Below are positions 10,413 to 23,600 of a stretch of DNA of 64,000 bases, one piece after another. This DNA comes from Hyaloperonospora brassicae (lineage: Eukaryota > Oomycota > Peronosporomycetes > Peronosporales > Peronosporaceae): assembly GCA_947650285.1 (NCBI GenBank), contig CANTFL010001256.1, positions 372,001-436,000 of the forward strand. Direction: 5' to 3'. The notes below the pieces were generated by a model, which saw nothing but the letters and a program-made list of their open reading frames with translations, had not been told where the DNA came from and did no database searches. How positions within the stretch are numbered: the first letter of the stretch is position 1; each line of letters begins with the position of its first letter. The position numbers and the translations under genes were made by a program.

Positions 10413-11859
10413 CCCTTGCTACGCAGACACTCTACGCGCTTTCTGTGGCGCATTCGCGTTATCGATTGGAAAGGCTTTGGCACTTAAACCGACGTTCGTT
10501 GGAGTTTAGAGCTCGCTCGTTGTACAATGCCACCACTGTGAGAGGCACAGCGCTGTTGCGGTCGCTCTTCATTGCGGTGTACGAGTCGGACGCATCTGGT
10601 AGTGCGTTGTATGGTTGTGGCAAACCATGGTTGAAGCAAGTCTGTGGTGAAGACGATAGGAGAAGAAGAAGACGGAAACAAGGATAGCGAACTGTACGCG
10701 TTTCCTAGACGACATCAAGTCCGTCAGCAACGAGCGAGATGCAGGAAAAAGACTGCAAAAGCACTTACTGCTGGACAAGTTCCATTGCTGAGGACTAGTA
10801 GCCTGTCTGGGTCTGCATACTTTCCTTACGGCTTCACGTTTTTCGTCTCGCAGAGAGACTCATAACAATGGGATGGGTGACCCAGCGGTGACGAGCACTA
10901 GCACGCCAGTGCATGATGGTGTCGTCAGCGTGCTTTACCCATAAGTGACAGCATCGGGCGATTTGTCGTCGGCGTGCTCGGTAGGTGAAAATTGTAGCCA
11001 GCGAAATCAGGTACTAACAGCGAGATCTACGAGATCAGGTTGAAACGCCCTCGATCACACGGCAGAAGCTAGTAGCCACGTGATCTGTCAAACTTGCAGC
11101 GCTGCATGTTTTGACACGGATGCTGCCCAGAGCAAACATATTGTGACACCGCTGCACGAGAACACTTTGCAACGTAGGCAAACGAATCTCTGGCTACTAG
11201 AAACTGCCACTGGTCACTTGGGCATTTGGCTTTATGTTTTGAGGTGACGTACGTTGCCGAAGCAATGTAACAACGGCTAGGTGTGATGTATGCCAGGTGG
11301 CTGTGTTGGACGCTGGAAAGACAGAGCGGTGGCGCGTGGACTTTAGTGCGGTTCAAGTGAGTCAAGACGTTGTGGAGATGAGTTGCTCGCCCGGCCGTAT
11401 GTAGTGAGGATGCCACTATGCAGTTTGCTCGCTTCGCACAACGAGACGCCGAAGCATATCCCAAACAGACTATCCTTTGATTTGCCAGTCTAGCGTGCAC
11501 CAGCCATTGTGCGTGCAAGCAAACGATGCAGAATCTACAGCCTTTGTAGTGACTCACAGTAGTCCACGAAGAGTGGAAGGAAAAGGAGCATGTGTGGAAT
11601 GAAGGCGGCACGGGCTCCTATGTAGGCAGAAAGACTCAAGACTTGCTCTTTTTTCGCGCTTCGAGTATGCAACCAGTTTCGCTTAAGCACAAACGTCAGT
11701 GTAGCTGATCAAGTTAGTGTCATCAACACGAATGCGTGCGGCTGCCGTGGACCCGCAACAAGACTACGATACGACTACGCGTAGTTATTTGCAACGATAA
11801 GGCATGACCAGAATTTTTGAACTGCAACGCGAAAACAATTTGATCAACAAACCATCAGA
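10413..11859. other. Intergenic stretch with one unsupported long frame
   Basis: The longest open frame is 180 codons on the minus strand (11069-11611). It starts at an ATG and is Ser-, His- and Cys-rich, with no domain I recognise, no clear signal peptide and no neighbour that suggests a role. It may be chance. A CAT/ACG-rich segment at 10870-11040 shows no clear tandem unit. No RNA gene was recognised. Confidence 0.3.
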
Positions 11860-12598
11860 GTGTTTACGCGCTGCGGTAAGAATTTTTTGTGGTCCCTTTA
11901 TCATTGTGTAAAAAAACAAACTAGGATACTGGTGCTGGAAATGAAGGCCGTAGCTGCCTTTTACCCCGGAAAGGAAGCACATCGATACCTTGAGGTCAAA
12001 TTTGAAAACATAGACAACTTGGTAAAAGAAGACCTTTTTGCAAGCTGTGATACGAAGCCAAAACAGTTGCACGAAGTGTACCCAGAAGCAGTTACAGATA
12101 GCGAGCTTATGCGAAATGCAACAAGCTACACCAATCTTTGGCACGCTGCTGCACTGTAAGCGAAGCCGTGTACTTTCGGCAGCGCATGTCGATAGATTAC
12201 CGCACTCACTTTCTGCGGTAGAAAAGTACAGAAAGTTGAAGGTCGAAGGACGGACGATGAGGAAGGATGCAGTCCAAGCGTCTGAAGATGCTACAATCGT
12301 GCAAGGCACACGTACGGATGCGAGCACAAAAGGTGCTACATTAGGCTGTTACAATCAGGTTTCAGCAGCCGAAAGTTGGGATGGGCTTCATACATCCCCT
12401 TCGCACGTCATAAAACACACGGCATTCCGGATGGGTCTCTTATCGGGACGGGGTGGTCCCGTCTCGTTATCCATAACGGACAACATCTCACAATATGACC
12501 TCAGAGACGAAAGGGCAGTGTGTCGTCATCTGCTGCCACGAACTACCGTTTACAACTACTATCCAGCGGCAGTTGATGTCGTACAACACTCATACTGA
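11860..12598 (+). pseudogene. Frameshifted coding remnant, function unknown
   Basis: Two overlapping plus-strand frames look like one interrupted coding sequence. The first (11860-12159) contains FENIDNLVKEDLFASCDTKP and SELMRNATSYTNLWHAAAL. The phase then appears to shift by one near 12150-12160, and the second frame continues as SRVLSAAHVDRLPHSLSAVE to a stop at 12596-12598. The residue composition (mixed charged and hydrophobic, few stops across about 740 bp) is coding-like. I recognise no family. It could be a decayed host gene or an unclassified transposon protein. Confidence 0.35.
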
Positions 12599-13890
12599 GG
12601 TAGACCTGGACGCCCGCTTTAGGTGTGAGCAAGTAGTCGAAATATTTATTGCAAGTAGAGATAACTATTGCGGGCATATCAGATGTTGTGTACTTTTAGA
12701 GGTATTCAAGATGTCTTCTTTGTATCAAACAACAAATCATCACTGTTCGTTTGTCTGCGTGTACTCACACACAACAGAGTACATGCATTTAGGTGCACAA
12801 GCCTATACGTTTTCAGTGGAGACGCCTTTAAATGTACCATATAGCCAATTTGATCCGTCTCACGCTCCTTTAGTTCGTAGTTTGTCAAGAAACACGTTGA
12901 CGAAACGCGCTTCAAACGGAATTTGACCGGACCAAGCTGAATGAGCACGCATAGCGAGTTGACTCTAGTTTAAGAAATTACCTGTCTCTTGACACATCTA
13001 CTGTATGTGTAGTTGTCTTTGTGGTGAAGTGAGGCTTTCAAATTAAGCGTGGTCATCACAGAGACCAGCAATGGGTCCGAAACGGTCCGGTACAATCGAC
13101 ATAGAACGCAGATCGGTGCGAGGTGTGCCTACTAAGGTGTCATCATCAGATCATGCGATGTTTGAATACCTTAAGTGCAATAACACCGGAGACACTGCCA
13201 AATCGGCAATAAACTATTCGACGGATCGGTTCAAAATGTGAAGCAAAAAGACATCCGGATCGGGATGTTCAATCGATGATTCGACCTTAAATGAAATGGA
13301 AAAATATCCGTCGATGATATGTTTGGATGAAGGTCTGATGCGGAGTCGACTCTGATCAACAGCTGATCAGTATGCGAATGCAATCCAACATTTCGAAAAC
13401 TAGGTACATGATGATGGGATGCGACGGTAGTATGTACGTGTCGCCTTATCAAGTCGACTAATAGCGTCACTTAACAATTATGGCTATTCGAAAAAGGTCA
13501 GGGATGTTTGCGACCGATCTGGAAGTGTGAATATCGACGCGCGGTTTTGATACAGGTCTAGATGGTATATTCATATGAAATCGTTTGTAATTTCGTCGAA
13601 TGTTGAATATTTGACAAGTCGATTCAAAAATAATTTAATAGAGCAACAATTGCTTGCACTGAATCAATTTATTGAACATCCTTTGTCTACGGCAGACCGA
13701 TCCCTAGTGTGCAGGTATTTATGTGCCATATTGGATTCGATCTCCACCAGCCGTGGGTGGGTTCATGATCAAATGGTACGATAAAGTTTCGTGTACTTGG
13801 AAAATGGTCTTCAGTGATCCTTGTAAGTTCAGGTCAAGATAATCAGTAGAGAAAAAGAAAAACTGACACCGTAGAAATAATCGATTATTA
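12599..13890. other. Intergenic A+T-rich stretch
   Basis: No supported gene. The minus frame at 13231-13470 and the plus frame at 13575-13784 are each under 80 codons and have no recognised motif. No repeat pair or RNA gene was seen. Confidence 0.3.
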
Positions 13891-13892
13891 TA

Positions 13893-14707
13893 GGGGATTG
13901 CTAAATTCACACCCCTTTTCCTTAGGTTCAAACCCTTCCTTCAAATCTTATATATAAAGTCCCTATTCATTCTAAAATTTGATTTCTGACAACTGTATTA
14001 CTCAATAATCTAGGCCATTAATTGGCAAGTAATACGTAAGAAATACATAAGATGCTACTCACGCCTGTGGTCTAGCTCCTCCAGCGTTTACTGATGGGAC
14101 ACCACGCAATAACATGCTTCCTCCTCCCGAGGTTGAGTATGCCAGGCGGGAGCAACTTATAGATACTGTGCAGACGTTCGCACGTGGCCAAGGCTATGCT
14201 GTTACGATTAAAAGTTCGTTTGCAGGAAAGCGTGTCTACCTTAAATGTGATTGAGGTGCCGTAAACGTACCAAATGTTGGAAAAGAGCTCCAACGCCAGA
14301 CCAGCTCATGCCGAATTAATTGCCCGTTCCTTTTAAGTGGAAATTACTCCAAAAAAGATAATTGGGAGTCAAACGTGATGAATGGATGCCACAATCACGA
14401 GCCGTCACTCCATCCGTCTGGTCGTACGACTTATAGAAGCTAAATATCGAGCAGGCCAATACTGTCAGAAATATGACATTGGCTGGTGTTAAACCGTTAG
14501 GAATTATTTCATCCGACTCCATCGCGTCTTTGACCTTTTGCCTATGTCGGTGCCAGCAGCTACAGCAGCGAGCGAGATGTCGCCCGTAGCCAAGTGGCAG
14601 AGAAATTACTAGTCTTTGTCGAACGGCGATTGCGTACCTTGTATATATGAGATTTTGAAGGAAGGGTGTGAATCTAAGGAAAAGGGGTGTGAATTTAGCA
14701 ATTCCCT
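13893..14707. mobile_element. Short inverted-repeat DNA transposon (MITE-like) with TA flanks
   Basis: The left end (13893 to about 13955) and the reverse complement of the right end (about 14643 to 14707) match closely over some 63 bases: both read a G-rich first few bases, then ATTGCTAAATTCACACCCC, then TTTTCCTTAG and CCCTTCCTTCAAA. The differences are a few substitutions and single-base gaps. TA dinucleotides at 13891-13892 and 14708-14709 fit the target duplication of Tc1/mariner-type elements. The 815-bp interior has two minus-strand open pieces (14072-14293 and 14316-14828, the second passing through the right TIR) but no DDE motif, so it is probably non-autonomous. The superfamily is an inference from the TA flanks only. 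Confidence 0.75.
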
Positions 14708-14709
14708 TA

Positions 14710-17700
14710 TGATATTTAGGATTCAGTATTCGGTCCGATTCATAACTGAGAGCTACTCGCGACAATATTAGAGAACAAATCACGGGTGTTTGGTACGTGT
14801 TCCAACGAATCAATCGTCTTGGACACACCTTTGCCCCCTAAGTGACATTACGAGACTCGATTCCGCTGGACAATATTATGCATAAAAACTAGCAACTTAT
14901 TAGATTGGAAATTTACAATATATTGGTGTATATGTACGGTAAAGAAAGCAAAATCTTCGCAGACTTAGACCCTCGGCGGCCTCCAGCTGAACTATAATCG
15001 GAGATGGTACTGAATTTTTAATGCCATTATCCTTTTATCATATTTTGTACCAGTCGTCAGAGCGAATTGCACACTACTTGGTCGACTTATGTTGGTGTTA
15101 AACTCAATCGTATCTTATCCAGGTGGATGGCGACTTCACCTAAGTTCTTTGCTAACTGCGACCGTTCTTGAAAGGTATTCGAGTTTTTTTCGTGACCTTG
15201 TTTGATATTGCTTGTACCAAAAGTCGACACATGATCCTCTTGTCTCTTGACAACTGAAGATAACCCGCGATCTTGTATTAAAACCACATCGATGAAGTTC
15301 CGGCTGATCGCAGTTTGACGCAATGTGTCAAAGCGTTCTTGTGATAGTGGCCATTTAATCCAGGTAAGTGTCGAAGAGCTTAAGTATTAGGTTGACTAGA
15401 GCTTTTGCTTTGGTCTGCAGATTGAAAATGACCTCCGATCAGTGTAAGCCAAACATATAATGAAAGCACGAATATCACTATTTTTATACATGGACGGCTA
15501 CCACGTGTCGTCGATATGGTAAGACCTTAAATTTTTGACAATATGTTTTACACTGGCTCCTTTTTGTCTGCTTCGCAAAAATCGATTCGCGGTCACAAAA
15601 CTTTTGTAACGGGCTAAGAGCATATGTCACTTCCTTGCATATGGCTATGACAAGGTAAAAATAACAAGGTAAAAATAACTCTGTATTCTTTTGTATAATC
15701 AAATAACTACGAGCCAATATCTTACTGGATGGTAATAAGTCTGACTCGCGCGCCGTCGTGCACTCTGCTCACAAAGCCGGTGCAAGTCTTTTTTCGTCCT
15801 AATTGCTTCGGCATATGCGAAACGTAGTACATAATCGTCCAAACCTCTGCGTTCGATTTGCAGTGCAGCGCGGAATAGACTTGAACAGTCAAAAGCATAG
15901 GCGAGTCAACATGAGCGTAGTAGCACCTCAAATTTAACAACTTCTTCTTCGTGCTCGCTTTGCTCAGCGCGAAAAATGACCATATATCAAGAGTGCTTTC
16001 AATCAACAGATATGACATGTCTACACGACGCTTTATACCGGATCAATCTTTTTGCACATTTTGTGACACGAGCGACACCGTGTGGATGTGGCCGACTCGC
16101 GCAGCATCTAAACGACTTGAGCACCGCAACCTCTCATGTGCCGAGACGCGCATAGTCGGCTCACTCGAAAGTCTCTTTGTTAGGATAGAACCGTAAAATC
16201 AGAATTTCTACATCATTCAATTCAAATGAGTTGTGACAAGCGGTTAAGCTGTCGTAGAGGTAGTTTCCAGCTGCAAAGTATACTAGTCTACCCTAATGTC
16301 TATCTTGCACCTATGAATTGCTGTACAAAAGGATAGTGAGGATCCCTTCGCTTATCCGGTGCAATACAAGCCTATGACAGGCTTCTTCTAGCTACTGCAT
16401 AGCGTCAGCCCAACATGATATCCAGCAGTTGTATAGCCACATGAAGAAAGGGATCAAATGTACGCCAGTTGCACTCGAAAATGCTTGTATACGATACTGC
16501 GCATCACAAGATGTCGTCGTATGTCTATATACAGTCGTGTAGATACAGCACCTTATCAATTCGACTTGCCCTTAAGCTCCGTTTTATTAAAAAAATCTCT
16601 CACCTGCGTCGTATCATTCTCATCTACCACCACTTCTGTTTTCAAGCTATAACATATAAGTTGCACATTACGCTTGGCGGCAGCAGTTCGTTCGAGGTGC
16701 TTTGCATCATTCCTTGACACTCGATGCAGACGTTAATAAACACGCAATCCCTATCATTACTGCTACGAAACAGGCGTCACGGAAATTGCTGCGATCATCT
16801 GGAGTGACCATGCACGAAAGACCATTCAGCTTGGTCATCTCGCATTTCAACCCCATCGGGACATTCATCCTGACTCGTTATCAAATCAGCGACATCTTCG
16901 TTGAGTTGCTCTAGCGTAGCGCCATCACTGCATGATCCGTAATGTACTTTGCGGCCACACCACTCGTCAGCAAAAGAGCTCATACAGCAGCAGCATTGCC
17001 CTAAAGATGTTCATTATCGTCTATGTCCTCGTATCAAGTCCAGTGATGGTTTACTAAACGATGGATGTTCATTGAGTTAGTCAGAAATGCACAAGCTGCA
17101 CCGAATCCCTTGTATAAAGAAAGATGCCAGGAAAAAAGTAGAAGCGTCAATGGTTATTGTCTTCTCGCAATGACGATTTTTTCTCTTTTTGCAACAAATT
17201 CTCCCTCCATCTGCGGATGGAAACTATCGTAAGTCCATGTTTTTGTCGGTCGACAGCGGCGCTTTCCTAGCGAAAGTAGCTCTTCACATATTCTTCCTCG
17301 GACGACACAAGTTTATTGACCAACCTGCCCACAATCACACAAGATTAAACACCCCTCGCAGATCCTCCGCCCTGGGCGCCGGCAGCATTTGTCAATAGGT
17401 CCGCCTTCATTTTCTTGCTTGAGGTATATTACAGTCATTTTGAATTCTAGCAATTCGCCAATGACATGGTGCAGAGAGCCTAAGCGACTCTCAGCAGCTC
17501 GCTTACAACCTGGTTGTTAGCGCATGCAGGTACAAGAATCTGCCTAAGTAGGTAACCAACAGGCTGATGCGTCGAGATAGGTTATAATCTCCAGCTATAC
17601 CAGCAGCTTTCGCCCAACGTGCGACGCCGAGGTAAATTCTGTCTTCGTGGTGGTCAATGAATTTCAATTTGCTTTTTGCATATCCACTACACGAACTATC

Positions 17701-17858
17701 CATTTAATGTAAGAACTTAACCAGATATTGACCTACAAATTGGTATTTTGCCGCGAATTCTGAGTCGCTCCATATTTTCACCTTATATTTCTATCATGTG
17801 GGTCAAAAACCATGTGAATCTTCATATATATTGTTGTTCTCAAGTATCGAGCAACGCG
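14710..17858. other. Gene-poor stretch
   Basis: No convincing gene in about 3.1 kb. A minus-strand frame at 15722-16018, with an open continuation above 16021 after one stop, contains LDIWSFFALSKASTKKKLL and could be a remnant of a host gene. I considered START/FYVE-type oomycete proteins but could not support that assignment. The minus frame 16795-16983 is acidic and short. Everything else is A+T-rich with stops in all frames. Confidence 0.3.
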
Positions 17859-20110
17859 CTACGCCAACTTCCAATTGCTGACGCTAGGTTGGTGAGTAAG
17901 CCTCGTCGTTCTGTGAACCGCGAAGGTGATGTCAGGTTTCGAGAATCGAGCGATATACAAAAGATAACTGCATAGCGACTGAAAATCTTGTATAGATGAA
18001 TCGCTATTTGCACCCCATTTTGCTAACAAATATACCAATTCAGTATCATGATCGTTACTCTCATAACCAATAGGCACCTTCACGCCATATTCTTCCATCA
18101 GCCCATTTTGGTCCAGCATTTCCTCAATAGACGCGGCTTGGTCAACAGCATATAAATTCTTTACCATTAAGATCACACACATGACCAAGTACTTGGAAGA
18201 AAGCACGCTCATGGTTTTATAGAAATCTCTCTCCTTGCTCTTATATGCGCCGTGAACAACAAATCGTCCACATACACTACTACAATAATTACTTGTCCTC
18301 CAACGCAACTATATTACAGGCATGCACCTGATAGGCAGAGAGTAAACCCATTATCTTCCAGTTTCGCGCTCAAACAATTGATCAAAAGGCGACCTGCTGG
18401 TTGATTGCCGTAGATCGACTTCATTAGCCGTATTGCCGGTTTGTCACTGCCTTGTTTACCAATTTTATATAATATTACATCTAAAACAACCTTCCCTTGA
18501 CGTCCAGCGAGAATAAATCTCCAAATTTTATTCTTTGTTCTCCGTCACGTTCAAGTTTGGAACGTCACCATGTCCAGCTAGTACCCATCACCGCAGCGCA
18601 AGTACTAGTACAATTTTCGCTGAACATAACTCCATCACAGCAGCACACGTCAGAACAGAGTCGACGCCAAAAACCTGTTCATTCCCGCAGGGAAAGAGCC
18701 TCGCTGTTAAACGATCGATCTTACTGTCTGCATTTAAATTAATTTTGAACACCAATTTAGTGTGCAACGAGTGACTTCCCCGTGTCGGTAGTTACATCTC
18801 CCACACATCATTCTCTTCCAAAACTTGTTATTATTTACCCGTGTCGACTAGCCACTATTCTAGTTGTCCGCTGTTCATGGCCTGACTGTAGGTTTTTTGG
18901 GTCAAGTTTGAGGATGCTATTTACCACATCCGTGTGCTCCTCCGACTTCTTTTTGTCAACTCCGCCTCGCATCTTTTGGGAGTGGTCGATCTAGTTCCAT
19001 GTGCATCTCGCGTCCAACCACGCGCTTTTAAGCGATTTCGCGCTTTTTGATCTGATATGTTTCTTGCATCGTCTTGTGCTGCGCGATACCATTCCTAACA
19101 CCTTTGACATCATCTTGTCGGTAGCCTGCCGATGGTGATTATTTTGTTGCCTTGTTATTGTCTCAATTTCCTTAACGTTTCGGGCAACAACCACGACCTT
19201 AAACCCTGGTATGTACACTCGGTGCCATTGACATCATCACTCTTGCCTAATAATTAGTCATTGCTTACCTACCGCTCCCAATGACTTGTTCTTTGCGTCC
19301 TCGTAAACGGTGCATGGGGATCAATAGGCACAATGTTCTTCAGCACAGGCATCCTCTTCGTCAACATATGCAAATGTGATTGTCGACCGTCATTTGCCGT
19401 ACTCGGGCTTTGATTAAGTGTATGTGCAGCAATATTATCAGCCCCATCACCCCAGAAGATCAATGGAAGTCCGCTCGCAAACATCATGCTTCGAACCAAA
19501 TAATATATTGATGCGATGCATTCGCTCGACCTTGCCATTACTGGCTTGGTTTTTTGGCTCACTTAATTGTCTGTCAGCTTTAAGATCCTTGCAACAGAGA
19601 CCTAGAGTCTGATAATAGTCATCTCTGTCTGACATGAGCACGTGTATGCTATTTAATTACCGTTAAAAAATTTACATGTATTTTTTGAGCCTTCGTGCAT
19701 CCGCATCCTTCATCTTTGCCGAGAAAACTAGATACTTTTCTTCTTATGGTACACAAATTTTACCATGCAGCGATTATGCAGTTGAATCGAGGGCTCAAGG
19801 TATCTTCAAGTCAGAGTAGGTGGTCCCTGTAACAACTTCAATTGGTGCGTTGCCGCCAGTGTCGTTCTTCGATTGCGAATCCATAAACGGCTTACCTTGG
19901 TTGCAAGCTAGATTTTTGAGCGTAATTTGTGCAACGTTGATATCTCACGTTAAATCGTTGTTGTGCGAGAAATTTTTTTGTAGTTTAGATGCGCCAACTT
20001 CTGTGGAAATGCATAAGCGATCCCTTCTTCATATCTTGGCTCACGTCAACTTCGGCCCGTGCCAACACCATCAGTAAGTAGCACATCCTTTGACCTGTTG
20101 ACGCATCTAC
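17859..20110 (-). pseudogene. Second Copia relic (integrase to reverse transcriptase C-terminus)
   Basis: Read on the minus strand, pieces of a Copia polyprotein occur in correct order. At about 19.9 kb is a GAG-pre-integrase/integrase-like stretch (GKPFMDSQSKN, then APIEVVTGT). At 19562-19269 is the end of the integrase core (YYLVRSMMFASGLPLIFWGD, the conserved FWGxA helix). At 19218-18991 is the basic post-integrase block (VVVVARNVKEIETI). At 18308-17859 is the C-terminal part of the polymerase region (KVPIGYES, YLLYIARFSKPDITFAVHR, then THQPSVSNWKLA). Large parts between are missing or unreadable and many stops and frameshifts occur. A Gypsy LTR begins about 110 bp above the top of the relic. 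Confidence 0.75.
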
Positions 20111-20219
20111 ACCCATTACACCGCACAATGCACACATTCTTTATTTTTTAGACGTCGGATATGACCATCTCGCTGTCCATTTTGGCGACGACCATGTCGT
20201 TTCCGATGAATGATATTAC

Positions 20220-20416
20220 TGACATGGGTTGGCGATCTATATGACCTGCGAGACCATCGATGGATTGCGCCAGATGGAAGAAGATTGCGCTGGAATTTCT
20301 GTATGATTATACCTGACTAGTCTACCAAGTTTTACACTCCTCCTCAATATATTCATTTTCGATTTCACTAAATTAGACTCCGTCCCCGCTGCAAGCCACG
20401 GGCCGGGTGTGTAATT
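20220..20416 (+). repeat. 5' LTR of Gypsy relic
   Basis: It shares its start (TGACATGGG) and several internal blocks with the repeat at 24481-24696; the end near 20416 is where the two copies stop matching (GTGTGTAATT here, GTTTGTTATT there). It is about 20 bp shorter than its partner, mainly because of one 19-base segment present only in the other copy. It lies just above the Copia relic. Confidence 0.8.
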
Positions 20417-20689
20417 TTGATATATCAAATTTATCTAAGTAAGACACAACCCGCTCGGGAATAAGTCGCAATTATCATAAGGCGAAATGAGGGCGTCACA
20501 TAAACTATCGTGACGTTCCAACAAAGTGTGTCATTACCAGCTGACGTCGCCACAAGAAAAATAAAGCTTTTGAGGTTTTTCAGCAAAGGAATGGCTCACA
20601 TGGGTCATGCGGTTTAGAAGCCTCGCTAAACGAAAAGGCTGGAGCGCTGTACAGCTTTCCGTTCACATTATTACGCTGATGGACGGTGA

Positions 20690-23600
20690 TCTGTTGTGCG
20701 AAGTAGAGCGCTCGCTAGCGATGCTTCCAGCAAAGGCCTGACATTCGAAAAAAGTTATCGTGGAGTTGGACTTCATCTGGTCCCAGCGGACTACTGTGAA
20801 GACCTGGATAAAGAGCTATGGACCCTCTATAAGATCAGAATAGAGACGGTGCAACGATGCGCGGCACGGCTACGACAGAATGCAAAAACGTACGCCGAGT
20901 TACTCCAGGATGCGCGTACCAGCCTCGAGGTACAACAATGACATTATTGCCGCCGAGCGATGCCGCCGAACTGGCAGAACAAGCTCCCGTGCTGCGGAAT
21001 ATCTTACGATACGGTGAACGAACTTGCGTTGTGTTTCGAGCGCCTAAAAAAGGCGTGAGAGGCAGACTGACCGGGATCGTCTAAATGGACCAGCTACCCA
21101 TGGTGGTGAATAGTGTCAAGGTCGACGCGACTAACAACTCCCTTCCGCCGACCGGCGCAGAGATCACCGCATTCATCGCGAGCATCCCGACATACTTCAA
21201 ATTTATCGAGACCGACTGGATGTACAAGGCGGTAAGAATACTCACGAGCGCCACCAATAACACGGCAATCGGTGTTCGTTCCGCAAGCCAAGCTCTCACA
21301 AATCCAACGAATGCTTTGCCTTCAAGAAGCAACGCGAAGAGCGAAAGCTTGCCGATACGAAACGACCTACTCGAAAAAAGAGCCATTAGCATATATTCGA
21401 ATAAGAGGCAAGCGACATTGACAGCGACAGCGAGCATAAGCTTGTCGACTTCGTCATGAAGAAACAACCAAGAGCAAACTCGTCCCGTTGCGCATCACGG
21501 TTCAGGTCAAAGACGATAGTGGCACCTTCATTGCACTGCTAGACAGTCGTGCCTCGTGAAAAATTATCAATAAAAAACAATGCGAGCCAACGCTCAGCTG
21601 GGTCATAGGTAATTCGCGTCAGCAACAAATTTTTAGACGGTCAACGGAGAGGTCACTAGTGCTGGTAATCAGATTCTACGGTTTCGCTTTTCGGCTCTCA
21701 AGCCTTCGACTATAAGTTCGAAATTCTGGGTCAGAGCCTGGATGATTTGGTGATCGGTCGTGACAACCTGAATGAATTGGGAATCGTGCTCAAATTTAGT
21801 GTCAGTATGGTTCAGTGGAGTGGTCACTGTACTCATTTGAACATAGGCGGGTCATCAATTTCAATGCGAGTGGTCATGATTTCTTCAACGAGAGCAACGA
21901 AGTCGACAACAATGCAGTGCTACCAGAGGGCACTGTGCCTGATGACTATCCAAGCCACTCGTCGGCAATATCGCAAGCTTCTTCGCGACAACAAGCAACG
22001 CTATGACGATCACTTGGGGAGGATGAGATTCGAAGATTACGTTCTACTCATAGTGCCGGAGTACAAGCCTATACACGCAAAAAACTTATCCAGTACCAAA
22101 AGTCTCGAAAACAAGGCTCGGGAGCTCATCCAGAACCTAGTCAGCGTCGACGTTCTGGAGCAGATTTTCGAATCAGAAATGACATCGCCTGATTTTTGTT
22201 TCAACAAGCCCGACGGATCTCTTCGTCTACTGATAGACCTTCTCGGACTCAACCGATACATGAAATGCAGGTCATATTACTCCCCACGTATACTCGAGAT
22301 CCTGTTGCGTCTTGCGGGCGCCAACTATTTGTCAACATTCGATGCAAACATAAAATATCATGCACGTCGCCTTGCTGCTTCAAGCTGTGGTTGAACTTCT
22401 TTCTGTCTTCCGTTCGAGAAGTTTCAATACAAGCGACTCCAAATGGGAATTTCTATAGCTCTGGACGAATACTAAGCTTGCGCGGAGAATATTTCTGGCG
22501 ATCTTGCTTTTGTGGTCGTCTACTTGCATGAAATTCTCGTCTACTCAGATAACAAGGAGAAGCATCCAGAGTACCTACAAATTGTGTTCAAGCGACTAAA
22601 CAAGTATGATATGATTTCTAACGGAAAGAAGTGCCACATACTACGACATTCCGTCGGTTATCTTGGCCTTATGATAATATCTTAGGGAATATAGCTCCTA
22701 CAAAAGAATATCCAAGCCATCCAACAAAATGCCACCATAATATTAGGAAGAGACTAAGCCGCTTTCTTGGAATTATAACTTTTATAGAGATATTGCTCCC
22801 AACAAAACAACATTGTGTTAATCTCATAACCGCTTCATCAGCTCCAAAGTCTCGTTCGCCTGGTTGGCTAGCGACACGGAAGCATTCCGCGCAGTCATGA
22901 AAGCGTTTGCCCGATCCTTACTACTTGCTTAACTCGAAGTTGGGCAATCCTTTCACGTCTACGCCGATGTCAGCAGAAAATAAATCCGTGGCATCATTAT
23001 GCATAAGAACTAGCTTTTTGCCTGCTACTACCGAAGTCTCAATAATCATCTGATCAATTACACAACGGTGGAACTTGAACTTCTCTCTATCGTGGAAATG
23101 CTGCGCGAATACTGCACCATGCTTCATAGTTCCCTTGTTATTGTTCACACCGACCATAAGAACCTCACCAAATCGACCCAAACCAGCCTGCGTGTTAAGT
23201 GCTGGAAGCTTCTGCTGTCTAAGTGTAGGCTCTCTTTGCAATACATCAAGACAACCAAAAGTGCTGGTGATGATGCAATTTCACGGATGAGATGTGATTC
23301 CATGAACACGGACACTCATTTGCAGCTCCCGGAAGAGATATGTGCTACCGCTGATGAGCCAGACTGTGTCATGCATGGCCCTGTGCTTCGCGGATATCAA
23401 GGTAAGGACTCAATGATTAAAAAATTAAGACAGCTTGCCTCAACGACAGCTTGTATTGCTACTCGGATACACTCTGGTCGCGTACCAAAAGCGCGCCATC
23501 GCGCCTGATAGTTCGCGTGAAGTTCTCATTTGTTGGTACCATCTACCACTCAATCACCCTGGTGGTGAACGAAAGTACAAGAAGATGAGGAAGGTTATAT

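Noticed and set aside
11069..11611. 180-codon minus-strand frame as a real gene
   Set aside because: No domain, signal peptide or neighbouring support; kept only as part of an intergenic description.
15722..16196. START/FYVE-domain protein relic
   Set aside because: The resemblance is only a few residues in one stretch and I could not place zinc-binding cysteines or a START core.
20696..20941. Independent host gene at the left of the Gypsy relic
   Set aside because: It lies between the two LTRs in the place of gag and in the same orientation as the pol pieces, so an element origin is simpler.
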